Part shown: positions 33,095 to 42,142 of the stretch, piece by piece
Numbering within the stretch: the stretch's first letter is position 1
How the letters are laid out: every line of letters begins with the position of its first letter
NCBI RefSeq assembly: GCF_029193885.1
Contig: NZ_JARFVB010000005.1
Span: forward strand, 1 to 64,000
DNA length: 64,000 nt
DNA from: Flagellimonas yonaguniensis
GTDB taxonomy: Bacteria; Bacteroidota; Bacteroidia; Flavobacteriales; Flavobacteriaceae
Direction: 5' to 3'
The notes under the pieces: model-generated
Seen by the model: the letters and a program-made list of their open reading frames with translations, nothing else
What the model was told of the DNA's origin: nothing
The model's database searches: none
Made by a program: the position numbers and the translations under genes

Positions 33095-35584
33095 ATGCAC
33101 AGGATAATCATCCCGTTGCTGCTATTGACCTTCTCCACATTTCAAGGCTTAGCGCAACAAAACCAAAAACCCATAACAATTTCGGGGAAAGTAATCGACT
33201 CAGAATCAGGGCAACCTCTGGAATACGCAACCTTTGTTTTGCAAAAAGCAGATAGCCCTGACCAAGTAACCGGTGGAATCACGGACCTCGATGGAAATTT
33301 TGAAATTGAGACGGCTCCCGGAACTTACAACATCAGTGTTGAATTTATTTCTTACAAAACCTATTCGCGAAAGGGGCAAACGTACAATTCCGACACCAAT
33401 TTAGGGTCTATTTCCATGTCCCCCGATGTTGCACAGCTTGCAGAAGTTGAAGTTGTTGGGGAAAAAACCACTGTCGAGGTTCGCTTGGACAAAAAAGTAT
33501 ATAACATTGGTAAGGATATCACCACTAGTGGAGGTAACGTAAGTGATGCCCTGAGCAATATTCCTTCCGTCGCTGTAGATGTGGAAGGAGCCATTAGCTT
33601 AAGGGGCAATGATAACGTTCGTATCCTTATCAACGGTAAACCTTCTGCTTTGGCAGGATTTGGTTCTACCGACGTTTTACAGCAACTACCTGCCGATGCT
33701 ATTGAAAAGGTGGAGGTAATTACCAGTCCTTCTGCCCGCTATGATGCCGAGGGTACGGCAGGTATCCTTAACATTATCCTGAAGAAGGAGAAAACATTGG
33801 GTATCAACGGGTCCATCAATCTTACGGGCGGTATACCATTTAATGCAAGGGCAACCACCAACTTCAACATAAGAACAGAGAAGTTCAACATTTTCAACAC
33901 ACTTGGATATTATCATAGAGAGTCTCCCGGAGGTGGTTACAACGACAACACCTATATGTCCGAGCAAAGTGAGTTTGACAGAATTCTGGAGGACAGGGAT
34001 ATCAGTAGAAATGATGATGGTTTCAACCTGAATATTGGTATGGAGTATTTTATTACCGAAAAGTCATCTGTTACAGGTAGTTTCTTCTATAGATGGTCGG
34101 ATGAAAATGATATAAACGAGAATGACAACCAGCGTTTTGTTGATGGCAGCATCAATAGTAGAACTTTTAGGACAGAAGATCAGGCTGAGAAAGGCAATAG
34201 CCGACAGTTCTCCTTGAACTATACCAATAATATTGACGACGATGGCCAAAAGTTGACCGCGGATCTCCAATACTCCTACAATAATGAAGATGTACTTACG
34301 GGTATTCGTGAAGACCGTACCATTCCAAGTGATAGTCTGATCGCTTTGGAAAATATTTACGAAAAGCAAAAGCAAGATGATATCTTGGCTCAAATCGATT
34401 ATGTGTTGCCCATGGGAGATGCTCAATTTGAAGCGGGTTACCGAGGTACCTTTGAAAAGGAAGTGAACGATTATCAATTGGACACCTTGAATCAGGGAAC
34501 GGGCAACTTTGATACCAATCAGGATTTGACCAATATTTTCACGTACCACGAAAATGTAAATGCACTTTATACGCAGTATGGAAACAAATACGGTAAATTT
34601 TCCGTGTTGCTCGGTCTACGTTTGGAAAATACGGAAATGCGAGGTGAAGTTGATGCCACTATCGACACTGAGGCTTTACAAGAACTTGTAGGGGAAGATG
34701 TTGATCTAAACTTTGACAAGAACTATTTAGGGCTTTTTCCCACTGTGAACTTTGTTTATGAAATTTCAAAAACCCAGAATATTTCACTTGGATATAACAG
34801 AAGAATCAACAGACCTAGAGGATGGTTCATTAATCCTTTCCCTTCTAGATCAAGTAGAACCAACGTTTTTCAAGGAAATCCTGATTTGGACCCTGCCTTT
34901 GCCAACGCATTTGACCTTGGATACATGAAAAGATGGAAAAAATTAACGCTTACATCTTCAGTATACTATCAACGTGAAACACAATCTTTTGAGTTTATTA
35001 CCGAGAATACCGGTCAATTTACCTCAGACGGTATCCAGATTATCCGAAGGGTCCCTATTAACCTGTCCACCAACGAGCGAATCGGTGCCGAAGCGGGTGT
35101 AATGTACAGCCCTACCAAATGGTGGAGATTGAATGGTAGCATCAACTACTTTACCTTCTCTTCTGATGGAGAATTCAATGGTGTTGATTATGGTACGACC
35201 AACTCAAGCTATTTTGCACGTTTAAGTTCCAAGTTTACCTTGCCAGGAAAGATAGAGCTTCAGGCCAACTCCTTTTACATGGGACCTAGACAGAATGCAC
35301 AAACGGAATCGGACCCAATGTTCTCTTTAAACTTGGCTTTGAGCAAAGATCTATTTGATGACAAGGCTACACTTTCATTGAATGCCAGTGACCTGTTCAA
35401 CTCCAGAAAACGTAGATCATTTACCCAGACACCTACATTTACATCGGACAGTGAGTTCCAATGGAGACAAAGACAAGTGAATCTGTCTTTCATATACAGG
35501 TTTAACCAGCCCAAAGAACAACGTCAAAGAGGTAGACAACAAGGCCCTGACGACGATGAGGGTCAGGGACAATTCCAAGATTAG
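33095..35584 (+). CDS. Outer-membrane beta-barrel receptor (TonB-dependent-like, OMP_b-brl_3)
   Basis: This 829-residue outer-membrane protein has a signal peptide (MHRIIIPLLLLTFSTFQGLA), a carboxypeptidase-regulatory-like domain (about 22-110, ITISGKVIDSESGQPLEYATF), a plug domain (VRILINGKPSALAGFG, ARYDAEGTAGILNIILKK) and a long beta-barrel with alternating aromatic strands. This architecture is the Bacteroidota outer-membrane beta-barrel family related to TonB receptors. The C-terminus is a charged Gln/Arg/Asp-rich tail, not the usual terminal aromatic, so the last strand lies about 30 residues upstream. No SusD partner is nearby. Ligand unknown. Confidence 0.88.
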   Translation: MHRIIIPLLLLTFSTFQGLAQQNQKPITISGKVIDSESGQPLEYATFVLQKADSPDQVTGGITDLDGNFEIETAPGTYNISVEFISYKTYSRKGQTYNSDTNLGSISMSPDVAQLAEVEVVGEKTTVEVRLDKKVYNIGKDITTSGGNVSDALSNIPSVAVDVEGAISLRGNDNVRILINGKPSALAGFGSTDVLQQLPADAIEKVEVITSPSARYDAEGTAGILNIILKKEKTLGINGSINLTGGIPFNARATTNFNIRTEKFNIFNTLGYYHRESPGGGYNDNTYMSEQSEFDRILEDRDISRNDDGFNLNIGMEYFITEKSSVTGSFFYRWSDENDINENDNQRFVDGSINSRTFRTEDQAEKGNSRQFSLNYTNNIDDDGQKLTADLQYSYNNEDVLTGIREDRTIPSDSLIALENIYEKQKQDDILAQIDYVLPMGDAQFEAGYRGTFEKEVNDYQLDTLNQGTGNFDTNQDLTNIFTYHENVNALYTQYGNKYGKFSVLLGLRLENTEMRGEVDATIDTEALQELVGEDVDLNFDKNYLGLFPTVNFVYEISKTQNISLGYNRRINRPRGWFINPFPSRSSRTNVFQGNPDLDPAFANAFDLGYMKRWKKLTLTSSVYYQRETQSFEFITENTGQFTSDGIQIIRRVPINLSTNERIGAEAGVMYSPTKWWRLNGSINYFTFSSDGEFNGVDYGTTNSSYFARLSSKFTLPGKIELQANSFYMGPRQNAQTESDPMFSLNLALSKDLFDDKATLSLNASDLFNSRKRRSFTQTPTFTSDSEFQWRQRQVNLSFIYRFNQPKEQRQRGRQQGPDDDEGQGQFQD

Positions 35585-35609
35585 TAAGTTACCTAGAACG
35601 TAAAATAGA

Positions 35610-35635
35610 AAAGCAGCCTTATCGGCTGCTTTTTT
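35610..35635 (+). terminator. Terminator of the receptor gene
   Basis: AAGCAGCC (35611-35618) pairs with GGCTGCTT around a short loop, followed by a run of Ts, 27 bases after the stop. Confidence 0.9.
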
Positions 35636-35672
35636 TATGTATCAACTTCTAGTTTCTGTATGTGTATGGTAA

Positions 35673-35706
35673 AAAAATAGTCTTCAACCCAATGAGGACT
35701 ATTTTT
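35673..35706. terminator. Second hairpin behind the receptor gene
   Basis: AAAAATAGTC (35673-35682) pairs perfectly with GACTATTTTT (35697-35706). The A and T flanks suit either direction. Confidence 0.6.
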
Positions 35707-35724
35707 ACGGAATAGATTGAAATA

Positions 35725-35751
35725 AAAAAGAAGCCAATGAGGCTTCTTTTT
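35725..35751 (-). terminator. Terminator of the 57-aa membrane protein gene
   Basis: AAAAAGAAGCC (35725-35735) pairs perfectly with GGCTTCTTTTT (35741-35751), 7 bases past the minus-strand stop at 35759. It could also back up the plus-strand receptor terminator. Confidence 0.8.
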
Positions 35752-35758
35752 GTATATC

Positions 35759-35932
35759 TTATTCTTCTAGTTGGGCTCGTTTGGCCTCTTTTCTTTCTTT
35801 AAACATTTCCCTTAGGTTGCCAATCAACCAATAAGGTACTACAAAGGTCAATAGGAATATCATCAACCAAAAACCGATTGTCAAAATTGTTAGAAAAGCT
35901 AAAAAACCTAAATATTGGTCAAATTCGAACAT
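35759..35932 (-). CDS. Small membrane protein, 57 aa
   Basis: ATG 35932 opens a 57-residue frame starting MFEFDQYLGFLAFLTILT. One long or two short hydrophobic helices (about 8-40, containing GFWLMIFLLTFVVPYW) are followed by a strongly charged helix (EMFKERKEAKRAQLEE). A pattern of membrane helix plus charged cytoplasmic tail, a proper stop, a terminator just behind it and an AT-rich leader support a real gene. I recognise no named family. It is opposite in direction to the receptor and fumC genes. Confidence 0.65.
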   Translation of the reverse strand: MFEFDQYLGFLAFLTILTIGFWLMIFLLTFVVPYWLIGNLREMFKERKEAKRAQLEE

Positions 35933-36045
35933 CTTTACTCCTTTTGTTTTAACAAAGATACTTTCTTCTTATCAAAAAAAGCAAGTAGATGGGCAAAAAA
36001 AAGTGTATTTATCTATATCAACTACCATATAAATGCCCTATATCC

Positions 36046-36053
36046 TACCTTTG
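36046..36053 (+). promoter_or_regulatory. Bacteroidota -7 element for fumC
   Basis: TACCTTTG matches TAnnTTTG, 19 bases before ATG 36073, giving a very short leader. Confidence 0.5.
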
Positions 36054-36072
36054 TAAGACAAAATTTTAAACT

Positions 36073-37470
36073 ATGAGTTTCAGGATTGAAAAAGACACCA
36101 TGGGCGAGGTAAAAGTACCCGCCGATAAATATTGGGGCGCCCAAACCGAACGTTCCCGAAACAACTTTAAAATTGGTGCTCCGGCATCCATGCCCTTGGA
36201 TGTGGTGTACGGATTTGCTTATTTAAAAAAGGCTGCGGCCTACACCAATAACGAACTGGGAGTGCTCAGTCAAGAAAAAAGAGACCTTATTGCACAGGTT
36301 TGTGATGAAATACTGGATGGCAAGCACGATGACCAGTTTCCTTTGGTCATCTGGCAAACCGGTTCGGGCACGCAGAGTAACATGAACGTGAACGAAGTAA
36401 TTGCCAACCGTGCACACGAAATTGCAGGTAAAAAAATTGGGGAAGGCAAGAAAACCATTCAGCCCAATGACGATGTGAACAAAAGCCAATCTTCCAACGA
36501 CACTTTCCCTACGGGAATGCACATTGCCGCATATAAAAAAATAGTAGAGGTTACCATACCTGGCGTGGAACAGTTGCGAAACACTTTACAGAAAAAATCC
36601 GAAGAGTTCAAGGATGTGGTTAAGATCGGCAGGACCCACTTGATGGACGCCACTCCCCTAACCTTGGGCCAAGAATTTTCTGGCTACGTTTCCCAATTAA
36701 ATCACGGGTTAAAGGCACTAAATAACACCTTATCACATTTGAGCGAGCTTGCTCTGGGCGGAACTGCTGTGGGCACTGGTTTAAATACGCCTGAGGGATA
36801 CGATGTGCTTGTTGCCAAATACATTGCGGAATTTACTGGGAAACCATTTGTAACGGCCGAAAACAAGTTTGAAGCTTTGGCGGCCCACGATGCCATTGTG
36901 GAAAGTCATGGCGCATTGAAACAGTTGGCCGTTTCCTTGAACAAAATTGCAAACGATATCCGTATGATGGCTTCCGGCCCTCGTTCTGGTATTGGGGAAA
37001 TCATTATTCCTGCCAACGAACCTGGAAGTTCCATTATGCCAGGTAAAGTGAACCCTACACAATGTGAGGCCATGACCATGGTGTGTGCACAGGTAATGGG
37101 GAACGATGTGGCCATCGGTGTTGGAGGTACGCAGGGTCATTACGAGCTAAATGTATTTAAACCTGTTATGGCAGCCAATATTTTGCAATCCGCCCAATTG
37201 ATCGGGGATGCTTGTGTCAGTTTTGATGTGAACTGTGCTTCTGGTATTGAACCAAATCACGATACCATTAAAACCTTATTGAACAACTCCTTGATGTTGG
37301 TAACGGCCTTGAACACCAAAATTGGTTACTACAAAGCTGCTGAGATTGCCAACACTGCGCATAAAAATGGCACCACACTTAGAGAAGAAGCCGTAAATCT
37401 TGGTTATGTAACCCCTGAAGAATATGATGAGTGGGTAAAGCCTGAGGATATGGTCGGCAGCTTAAAATAA
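36073..37470 (+). CDS. fumC: Class II fumarate hydratase
   Basis: This 465-residue cytosolic enzyme interconverts fumarate and L-malate in the citric acid cycle. It is the iron-independent tetrameric class: the signature [15 protein letters not shown] with the catalytic serine loop, [19 protein letters not shown] and [20 protein letters not shown] are complete. Length matches FumC (about 465). It is a single gene with its own promoter and a strong bidirectional terminator shared with the convergent coiled-coil protein gene. Confidence 0.96.
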   Translation: MSFRIEKDTMGEVKVPADKYWGAQTERSRNNFKIGAPASMPLDVVYGFAYLKKAAAYTNNELGVLSQEKRDLIAQVCDEILDGKHDDQFPLVIWQTGSGTQSNMNVNEVIANRAHEIAGKKIGEGKKTIQPNDDVNKSQSSNDTFPTGMHIAAYKKIVEVTIPGVEQLRNTLQKKSEEFKDVVKIGRTHLMDATPLTLGQEFSGYVSQLNHGLKALNNTLSHLSELALGGTAVGTGLNTPEGYDVLVAKYIAEFTGKPFVTAENKFEALAAHDAIVESHGALKQLAVSLNKIANDIRMMASGPRSGIGEIIIPANEPGSSIMPGKVNPTQCEAMTMVCAQVMGNDVAIGVGGTQGHYELNVFKPVMAANILQSAQLIGDACVSFDVNCASGIEPNHDTIKTLLNNSLMLVTALNTKIGYYKAAEIANTAHKNGTTLREEAVNLGYVTPEEYDEWVKPEDMVGSLK

Positions 37471-37492
37471 GCCACAAAAAAATGAAGCATAA

Positions 37493-37524
37493 AAAAGGCC
37501 CGTCCAAAATTGGACGGGCCTTTT
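37493..37524. terminator. Bidirectional terminator between fumC and the coiled-coil gene
   Basis: AAAAGGCCCGTCCAA (37493-37507) pairs perfectly with TTGGACGGGCCTTTT (37510-37524). Confidence 0.95.
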
Positions 37525-37548
37525 CATTATAGTGATAGTGTGTGTTTA

Positions 37549-38439
37549 TTACTTCAATTCGAAGCTGGAAGTTCCCAACAATTTCAATTTGTTGTCATAA
37601 ACATTTACCATGTAGTTTCCATCTTGGAAATCCCCACTAGGCTTGTTTATGTAGTCGCATACATCCAAAGCATCGTTCTCGTAGTAGAAGTTGGTTCCTT
37701 TACTATATGTAAGAGAGCTTCCTTCTTCCGTGGTTGTAGTCAAACCTTCGCCCAATACGTTTCCTTGTGGTCCAAGAACTTCGATATAGAACTCTCTGTC
37801 ACCGGCTTCAGCGATTACGTTGTCAGCAATGGTAAAACAAACTTTGAATTTATCGGTTGCTTTGGCTCTTCTTGTAGAAACCAATTTACCACTGTTTCTT
37901 TCTTTAATGGCGTCAACACTGATAGTGCTTAGGTTAAGGGCAGAACCTTTTTCAACGGCATCGGCCAGTTGCGTGTTCTGGATGATCAAAGAATCGTTGA
38001 AGACAGTTTGTTGTTCCAACTCAGCAAAAGTACTGTCTCTCTGCATGGCCAACAAGCTGTTGGATTGTGTCAAGGAATCCACTTGTTTTAAAAGTTCTTC
38101 TCTTTCAGCTTTAAGAACACTTACTTGCCTTCTGTAACGGGAAAGTGTAGCGATATCAGCTTTCATGCTGCTTACAGAATCGATGTATTTTGCAATGTTA
38201 TCCCTAGCTGCAACCAATTCTTCGTTTGTAGCATTGCTTTCCAAAATAGCTTTGTCGTATTCAGACTTCAAATTGTTCAAATCCTCTACAACCAATTCTT
38301 TCTCTTGAGTAAGAGCTTCCGTGGTTTGTTTTTTATCTTGATAAAGACTCACAGTGTAAATAATGGTTCCTAAAAGAACTACACCCAACAGACCAGCAAT
38401 TACTTTCAATCCGTTATTGTTATTTTTTGTTTCAGTCAT
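37549..38439 (-). CDS. Membrane-anchored coiled-coil protein, hypothetical
   Basis: This 296-residue protein has one membrane helix (about 11-29, LKVIAGLLGVVLLGTIIYTV), a long coiled coil (about 35-160) and a C-terminal beta domain (about 185-296, FKVCFTIADNVIAEAGDREFYIEVLGPQGNVLGEG). The coiled coil and beta domain should lie outside the cytoplasm. I recognise no named function. The order resembles flavobacterial envelope proteins that hold a domain at a set distance from the inner membrane. It is convergent with fumC. Confidence 0.75.
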   Translation of the reverse strand: MTETKNNNNGLKVIAGLLGVVLLGTIIYTVSLYQDKKQTTEALTQEKELVVEDLNNLKSEYDKAILESNATNEELVAARDNIAKYIDSVSSMKADIATLSRYRRQVSVLKAEREELLKQVDSLTQSNSLLAMQRDSTFAELEQQTVFNDSLIIQNTQLADAVEKGSALNLSTISVDAIKERNSGKLVSTRRAKATDKFKVCFTIADNVIAEAGDREFYIEVLGPQGNVLGEGLTTTTEEGSSLTYSKGTNFYYENDALDVCDYINKPSGDFQDGNYMVNVYDNKLKLLGTSSFELK

Positions 38440-38605
38440 AACTTTTTGTTTTAATTGATTCTCGTTTAAGGTTTTTAATCAATCGTGTTTGGTTTATATA
38501 CGCATTGGATTTGTATTTGGATTATTTGGACGGAAATAATTTTCACAAAAAATTACAATTCCGTTCATGATCCCTTATTTTTAAAAGGATTTAAAAAAAG
38601 ACTCC

Positions 38606-39406
38606 ATGAAAAAAAATATGCTTTTAACCGCTAGTGCTTTGCTAATATTCTTTATTTCATGTAAGCAAAACGAAAAGAAACAGGAAGAAGCTTCAACAGC
38701 TTCAGAAGATGAAGTGTTGGTTGTGGATACCCCTCCTGCTGCTACCATAATTCCAATCGAACATGCCACTGCGGTAATCAATTGGAATACAACTACCATA
38801 TATATAGATCCCGTTGGAGGCAAAGCTGCTTTTGAAGGTCAACAACAACCGGACCTTATTTTCATTACAGATATACACGGTGACCATTTTAATCCAGAAA
38901 CCTTGAATGAATTGGATTTGGATGGTGTTGAAATTATTGCTCCTGAAGCGGTAAAACAGCAAATGGAGGAAAACTTATCATCCAAAACAACTGCAATGAA
39001 GAATGGTGAGACCAAAGAAATAGCAGGATTTTCAGCAAAAGCCATTCCCATGTACAACCTACGTGAAGAAGCCAAAGAATTTCATGTAAAAGGAAGGGGA
39101 AACGGGTATGTTTTCACTTTTGGGGACGAGCTCATCTATTTTTCAGGAGATACAGAGGATATTCCTGAAATGCGTGCTTTGGAAAATATCGACAAAGCTT
39201 TTGTTTGTATGAACCTACCTTATACCATGACCGTGGAAAGTGCAGCTGATGCCGTCTTGGAATTCAAACCCAAAGAGGTATACCCATATCATTATAGGGG
39301 ACGGCCTGATGTCAGCGATGTCAAAAAGTTCAAAAGCATTGTGAACGAAGGGGATTCCAATATAGAAGTAGTACAATTGGACTGGTATCCAAACGAAGAT
39401 TATTAA
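38606..39406 (+). CDS. Metallo-beta-lactamase-fold lipoprotein (UlaG-like)
   Basis: This 266-residue protein has a lipoprotein signal (LLIFFISCKQNEKK, Cys at residue 15) and then an MBL fold. The metal motif reads ITDIHGDHFNPE, so the usual first His of HxHxDH is Asp; this form occurs in the UlaG-like branch. Later ligands are in FSGDTEDIPEM and PYHYRGRPD. It may hydrolyse a phosphodiester or lactone in the envelope; the substrate is unknown. It is followed 69 bases later by a hypothetical exported protein. Confidence 0.8.
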   Translation: MKKNMLLTASALLIFFISCKQNEKKQEEASTASEDEVLVVDTPPAATIIPIEHATAVINWNTTTIYIDPVGGKAAFEGQQQPDLIFITDIHGDHFNPETLNELDLDGVEIIAPEAVKQQMEENLSSKTTAMKNGETKEIAGFSAKAIPMYNLREEAKEFHVKGRGNGYVFTFGDELIYFSGDTEDIPEMRALENIDKAFVCMNLPYTMTVESAADAVLEFKPKEVYPYHYRGRPDVSDVKKFKSIVNEGDSNIEVVQLDWYPNEDY

Positions 39407-39475
39407 TCCCATATAATATTAACGGGTTTTCATCGTTAGAACAACTAACTTAGTAACCAAATCAAATACTTGAAT

Positions 39476-40156
39476 ATGGCTCCCAAATCCCATGTTTTTG
39501 TAGTGATGGCAATACTTTTTGCCATACAAGCTACCTATGCAAATCAGTGTGATAATTTTTATTCCAAAGTAACCTATGCACTCAGTCATGGCAAAAAAGC
39601 CATGAATGCCACAAACTTTGAGCACCAAATGTACTATGCTGAAAGGGCTTTGACCGCTATGGAAAAAGCTGAATCCTTCATGGCTGATTGTAGTTGTGAA
39701 AAAGCAAAAAACAAGACCTTGGATGCCATGGAAACCTTGGAGCAAGCTATAGAACCCGCTGACTGGGAAGCTGGTAGGTTCTTTACCAAAAAAGCTTTGG
39801 GTGAAATCAACGAGTTGATAACCATAATCGACCAATGTACCCTTGGAACTACTAATGAGGCCACAATTGAAGTGGAGGCTTCCTATGAAGAAAACCCAGA
39901 AACTGAAGTGGCAGAAACCGCTTCGGTAGCATCCATGGAACTGGAAATGATCAAAGTTTTCGAGAAACATGCCGATGATAAACTCCAATCCGCAGAACAA
40001 GCCATTGAGCAATTAGTGGAACTCTCCAACTCCATCGGTTCAAGTTCCAGAAACACTCAAGATCCGAATAGCCTGGCAGCACACCAAAAAGCTTATTTGG
40101 AAAAAGCGAAGAAACTATTGGAGGAAGGAATCAAAAATCTCGGTGGAGAAGAATAA
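39476..40156 (+). CDS. Hypothetical exported helical protein
   Basis: This 226-residue protein has a signal peptide (VFVVMAILFAIQATYA, cut near residue 22). The mature part is nearly all helix: a first bundle with NQCDNFYSKVTYALSHGKKAMNA and a CSC motif, an acidic low-complexity linker (about 128-150), and a second helix pair ending KKLLEEGIKNLGGEE. Four cysteines in the first half could pair after export. I recognise no family. ATG 39476 is chosen over a TTG two codons upstream. Confidence 0.65.
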   Translation: MAPKSHVFVVMAILFAIQATYANQCDNFYSKVTYALSHGKKAMNATNFEHQMYYAERALTAMEKAESFMADCSCEKAKNKTLDAMETLEQAIEPADWEAGRFFTKKALGEINELITIIDQCTLGTTNEATIEVEASYEENPETEVAETASVASMELEMIKVFEKHADDKLQSAEQAIEQLVELSNSIGSSSRNTQDPNSLAAHQKAYLEKAKKLLEEGIKNLGGEE

Positions 40157-40168
40157 TTCCTCCTTTTT

Positions 40169-41860
40169 TTAACGAATCAATTTTTTGTACTTGATACGCT
40201 TGGGCATGATATCCGTTCCCAAGCGTTTCTTTTTGTTCTCTTCGTAATCGGAGAAAGAACCCTCAAAGAAATATAATTGAGAATCGCCTTCGAATGCAAG
40301 GATGTGGGTACAGATCCTATCCAAGAACCATCTATCATGGGAAATGATCACTGCACAACCAGCAAAGTTCTCCAAACCTTCTTCTAAAGCACGGAGCGTG
40401 TTTACGTCCAAATCATTGGTAGGCTCATCCAAAAGCAGTACGTTACCTTCTTCCTTTAGCGTCATGGCCAAATGGAGACGGTTACGCTCTCCACCGGAGA
40501 GCATATTTACTTTTTTGTTCTGTTCGCTACCAGAGAAATTAAACCGGCTCAGGTAAGCACGGGAATTTACTTGCTTCCCTCCCATCATGATCAATTCCTG
40601 GCTATCACTAAAGTTTTCCCAAATGGTTTTTTCCGGGTCAATATTGGAATGTGATTGATCCACATAGGCCAACTTCGCCGTCTCACCAACCTCAAATTCA
40701 CCTTTGTCGGGAGTCTCTTCTCCCATGATCATTTTAAAAATGGTGGTCTTACCCGCACCATTCGGTCCAATAATACCCACAATACCAGCTTGTGGCAATT
40801 TAAAGTTAAGATCTTCATAGAGTAATTTATCCCCAAAAGCTTTGCTTACGCCTTTGGCCTCGATAACGTTGGTTCCCAAACGAGGTCCGTTCGGGATATA
40901 GATTTCCAACTTCTCCTCTACCTGTTTTTGGTCTTGGCTGAGCAGTTTGTCATAATTCTTTAAACGGGCCTTTTGTTTGGCCTGTCTACCTTTGGCGCCT
41001 TGACGGACCCAATCCAGCTCGCGTTCCAATGTTTTTTGACGCTTGGAAGCTTGTTTGCTTTCTTGCTCCAATCGTTTCGCCTTTTGATCCAACCAACTAG
41101 AGTAATTTCCTTTCCATGGAATTCCCTCGCCACGATCCAATTCCAAAATCCAACCTGCAACGTTGTCCAAGAAATAACGGTCGTGGGTAACGGCTATCAC
41201 AGTTCCTTTGTATTGTGCCAAATGGTGTTCCAACCAATGTACGGATTCGGCATCCAAGTGGTTGGTAGGCTCATCCAGTAATAACACATCCGGTTCTTTC
41301 AAAAGCAAACGGCACAAGGCTACCCTTCTTCGCTCACCACCGGAAAGCACACTTATTTTCTTGTCGGATTCTGGAGTACGAAGGGCGTCCATGGCAATCT
41401 CCAATTTCGTGTCCAGTTCCCAGGCATTTGCGGCATCAATCTGATCTTGAAGCGCTGCTTGCTTGTCCATTAACTTTTGCATCTTATCGGCATCCTCATA
41501 AACTTCGGGCAAACCGAACATATCATTGATTTTATTGTACTCATCCAAAATGGCCACGGTCTCGGCAACACCTTCCTTTACCACTTCAAGAACAGTTTTG
41601 TTCTCATCCAACTGAGGTTCCTGCTCCAAATACCCAACGGAGTACCCGGGAGAAAAAACCACATCGCCCTGATAGTTTTTATCCACTCCTGCGATTATTT
41701 TCAATAAGGTGGACTTACCTGAACCGTTTAGACCCAAAATCCCGATTTTGGCCCCGTAGAAAAAGCTTAGGTATATATTTTTAAGCACAGGGGTATTGGC
41801 CGTTTTAAAGGTCTTGGTTACCCCAGACATTGAAAAAATGACTTTCTTATCGTCTGACAT
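40169..41860 (-). CDS. ettA: EttA, energy-dependent translational throttle (ABC-F)
   Basis: This 563-residue cytosolic ABC-F protein has two ATPase domains and no membrane part. Walker A motifs are GLNGSGKST and GPNGAGKTT; signatures are LSGGERRR and LSGGERNR. The linker with the P-site tRNA interaction motif carries KRLEQESKQASKRQKTLERELDW. EttA binds the ribosomal E site and gates the first peptide bond according to energy charge. Length is near E. coli EttA (555). It is followed on the minus strand by the gene for a protein on the other side of a 12-base convergent gap. Confidence 0.93.
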   Translation of the reverse strand: MSDDKKVIFSMSGVTKTFKTANTPVLKNIYLSFFYGAKIGILGLNGSGKSTLLKIIAGVDKNYQGDVVFSPGYSVGYLEQEPQLDENKTVLEVVKEGVAETVAILDEYNKINDMFGLPEVYEDADKMQKLMDKQAALQDQIDAANAWELDTKLEIAMDALRTPESDKKISVLSGGERRRVALCRLLLKEPDVLLLDEPTNHLDAESVHWLEHHLAQYKGTVIAVTHDRYFLDNVAGWILELDRGEGIPWKGNYSSWLDQKAKRLEQESKQASKRQKTLERELDWVRQGAKGRQAKQKARLKNYDKLLSQDQKQVEEKLEIYIPNGPRLGTNVIEAKGVSKAFGDKLLYEDLNFKLPQAGIVGIIGPNGAGKTTIFKMIMGEETPDKGEFEVGETAKLAYVDQSHSNIDPEKTIWENFSDSQELIMMGGKQVNSRAYLSRFNFSGSEQNKKVNMLSGGERNRLHLAMTLKEEGNVLLLDEPTNDLDVNTLRALEEGLENFAGCAVIISHDRWFLDRICTHILAFEGDSQLYFFEGSFSDYEENKKKRLGTDIMPKRIKYKKLIR

Positions 41861-41893
41861 TTATTGTAAATTAAATTGTTTATGAAAAAGAGA

Positions 41894-42076
41894 CTACACT
41901 CTACCTTTTAGGGCATTGAATACCCAAGCTACGGCAAAAAATCCTATTCCAACAGCCGCAAAGCCCCATCCTGCTACTTCATCATATTTAAAAGCGCCAA
42001 GTGCTATCATGCCAATACCCACAAAAATCATAATCCAAGTGGCCCAGGCCAGCACAGTGTTCTTATTCATTCCCAT
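41894..42076 (-). CDS. CAL67264-family small membrane protein
   Basis: This 60-residue protein has two hydrophobic helices (AWATWIMIFVGIGMIALGAF and WGFAAVGIGFFAVAWVF) joined by KYDEVAG, ending ALKGRV. I recognise the pattern as the flavobacterial family named after CAL67264, which has no known function. It lies 33 bases ahead of ettA on the same strand, and a TATTTTTG promoter element precedes it. Confidence 0.75.
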   Translation of the reverse strand: MGMNKNTVLAWATWIMIFVGIGMIALGAFKYDEVAGWGFAAVGIGFFAVAWVFNALKGRV

Positions 42077-42107
42077 TATATATTTTTCTGAAGAGTTTCA
42101 AATATCG

Positions 42108-42115
42108 CAAAAATA
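42108..42115 (-). promoter_or_regulatory. Bacteroidota -7 element for the CAL67264-family gene and perhaps ettA
   Basis: The minus strand reads TATTTTTG, 32 bases before the start codon. Confidence 0.45.
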
Positions 42116-42142
42116 GGGATAATGTAAAGTTATTATCAAGGA

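Noticed and set aside
38440..38605. Possible riboswitch in the gap before the MBL lipoprotein gene
   Set aside because: The gap is only AT-rich, with no recognisable conserved stem or known aptamer core.
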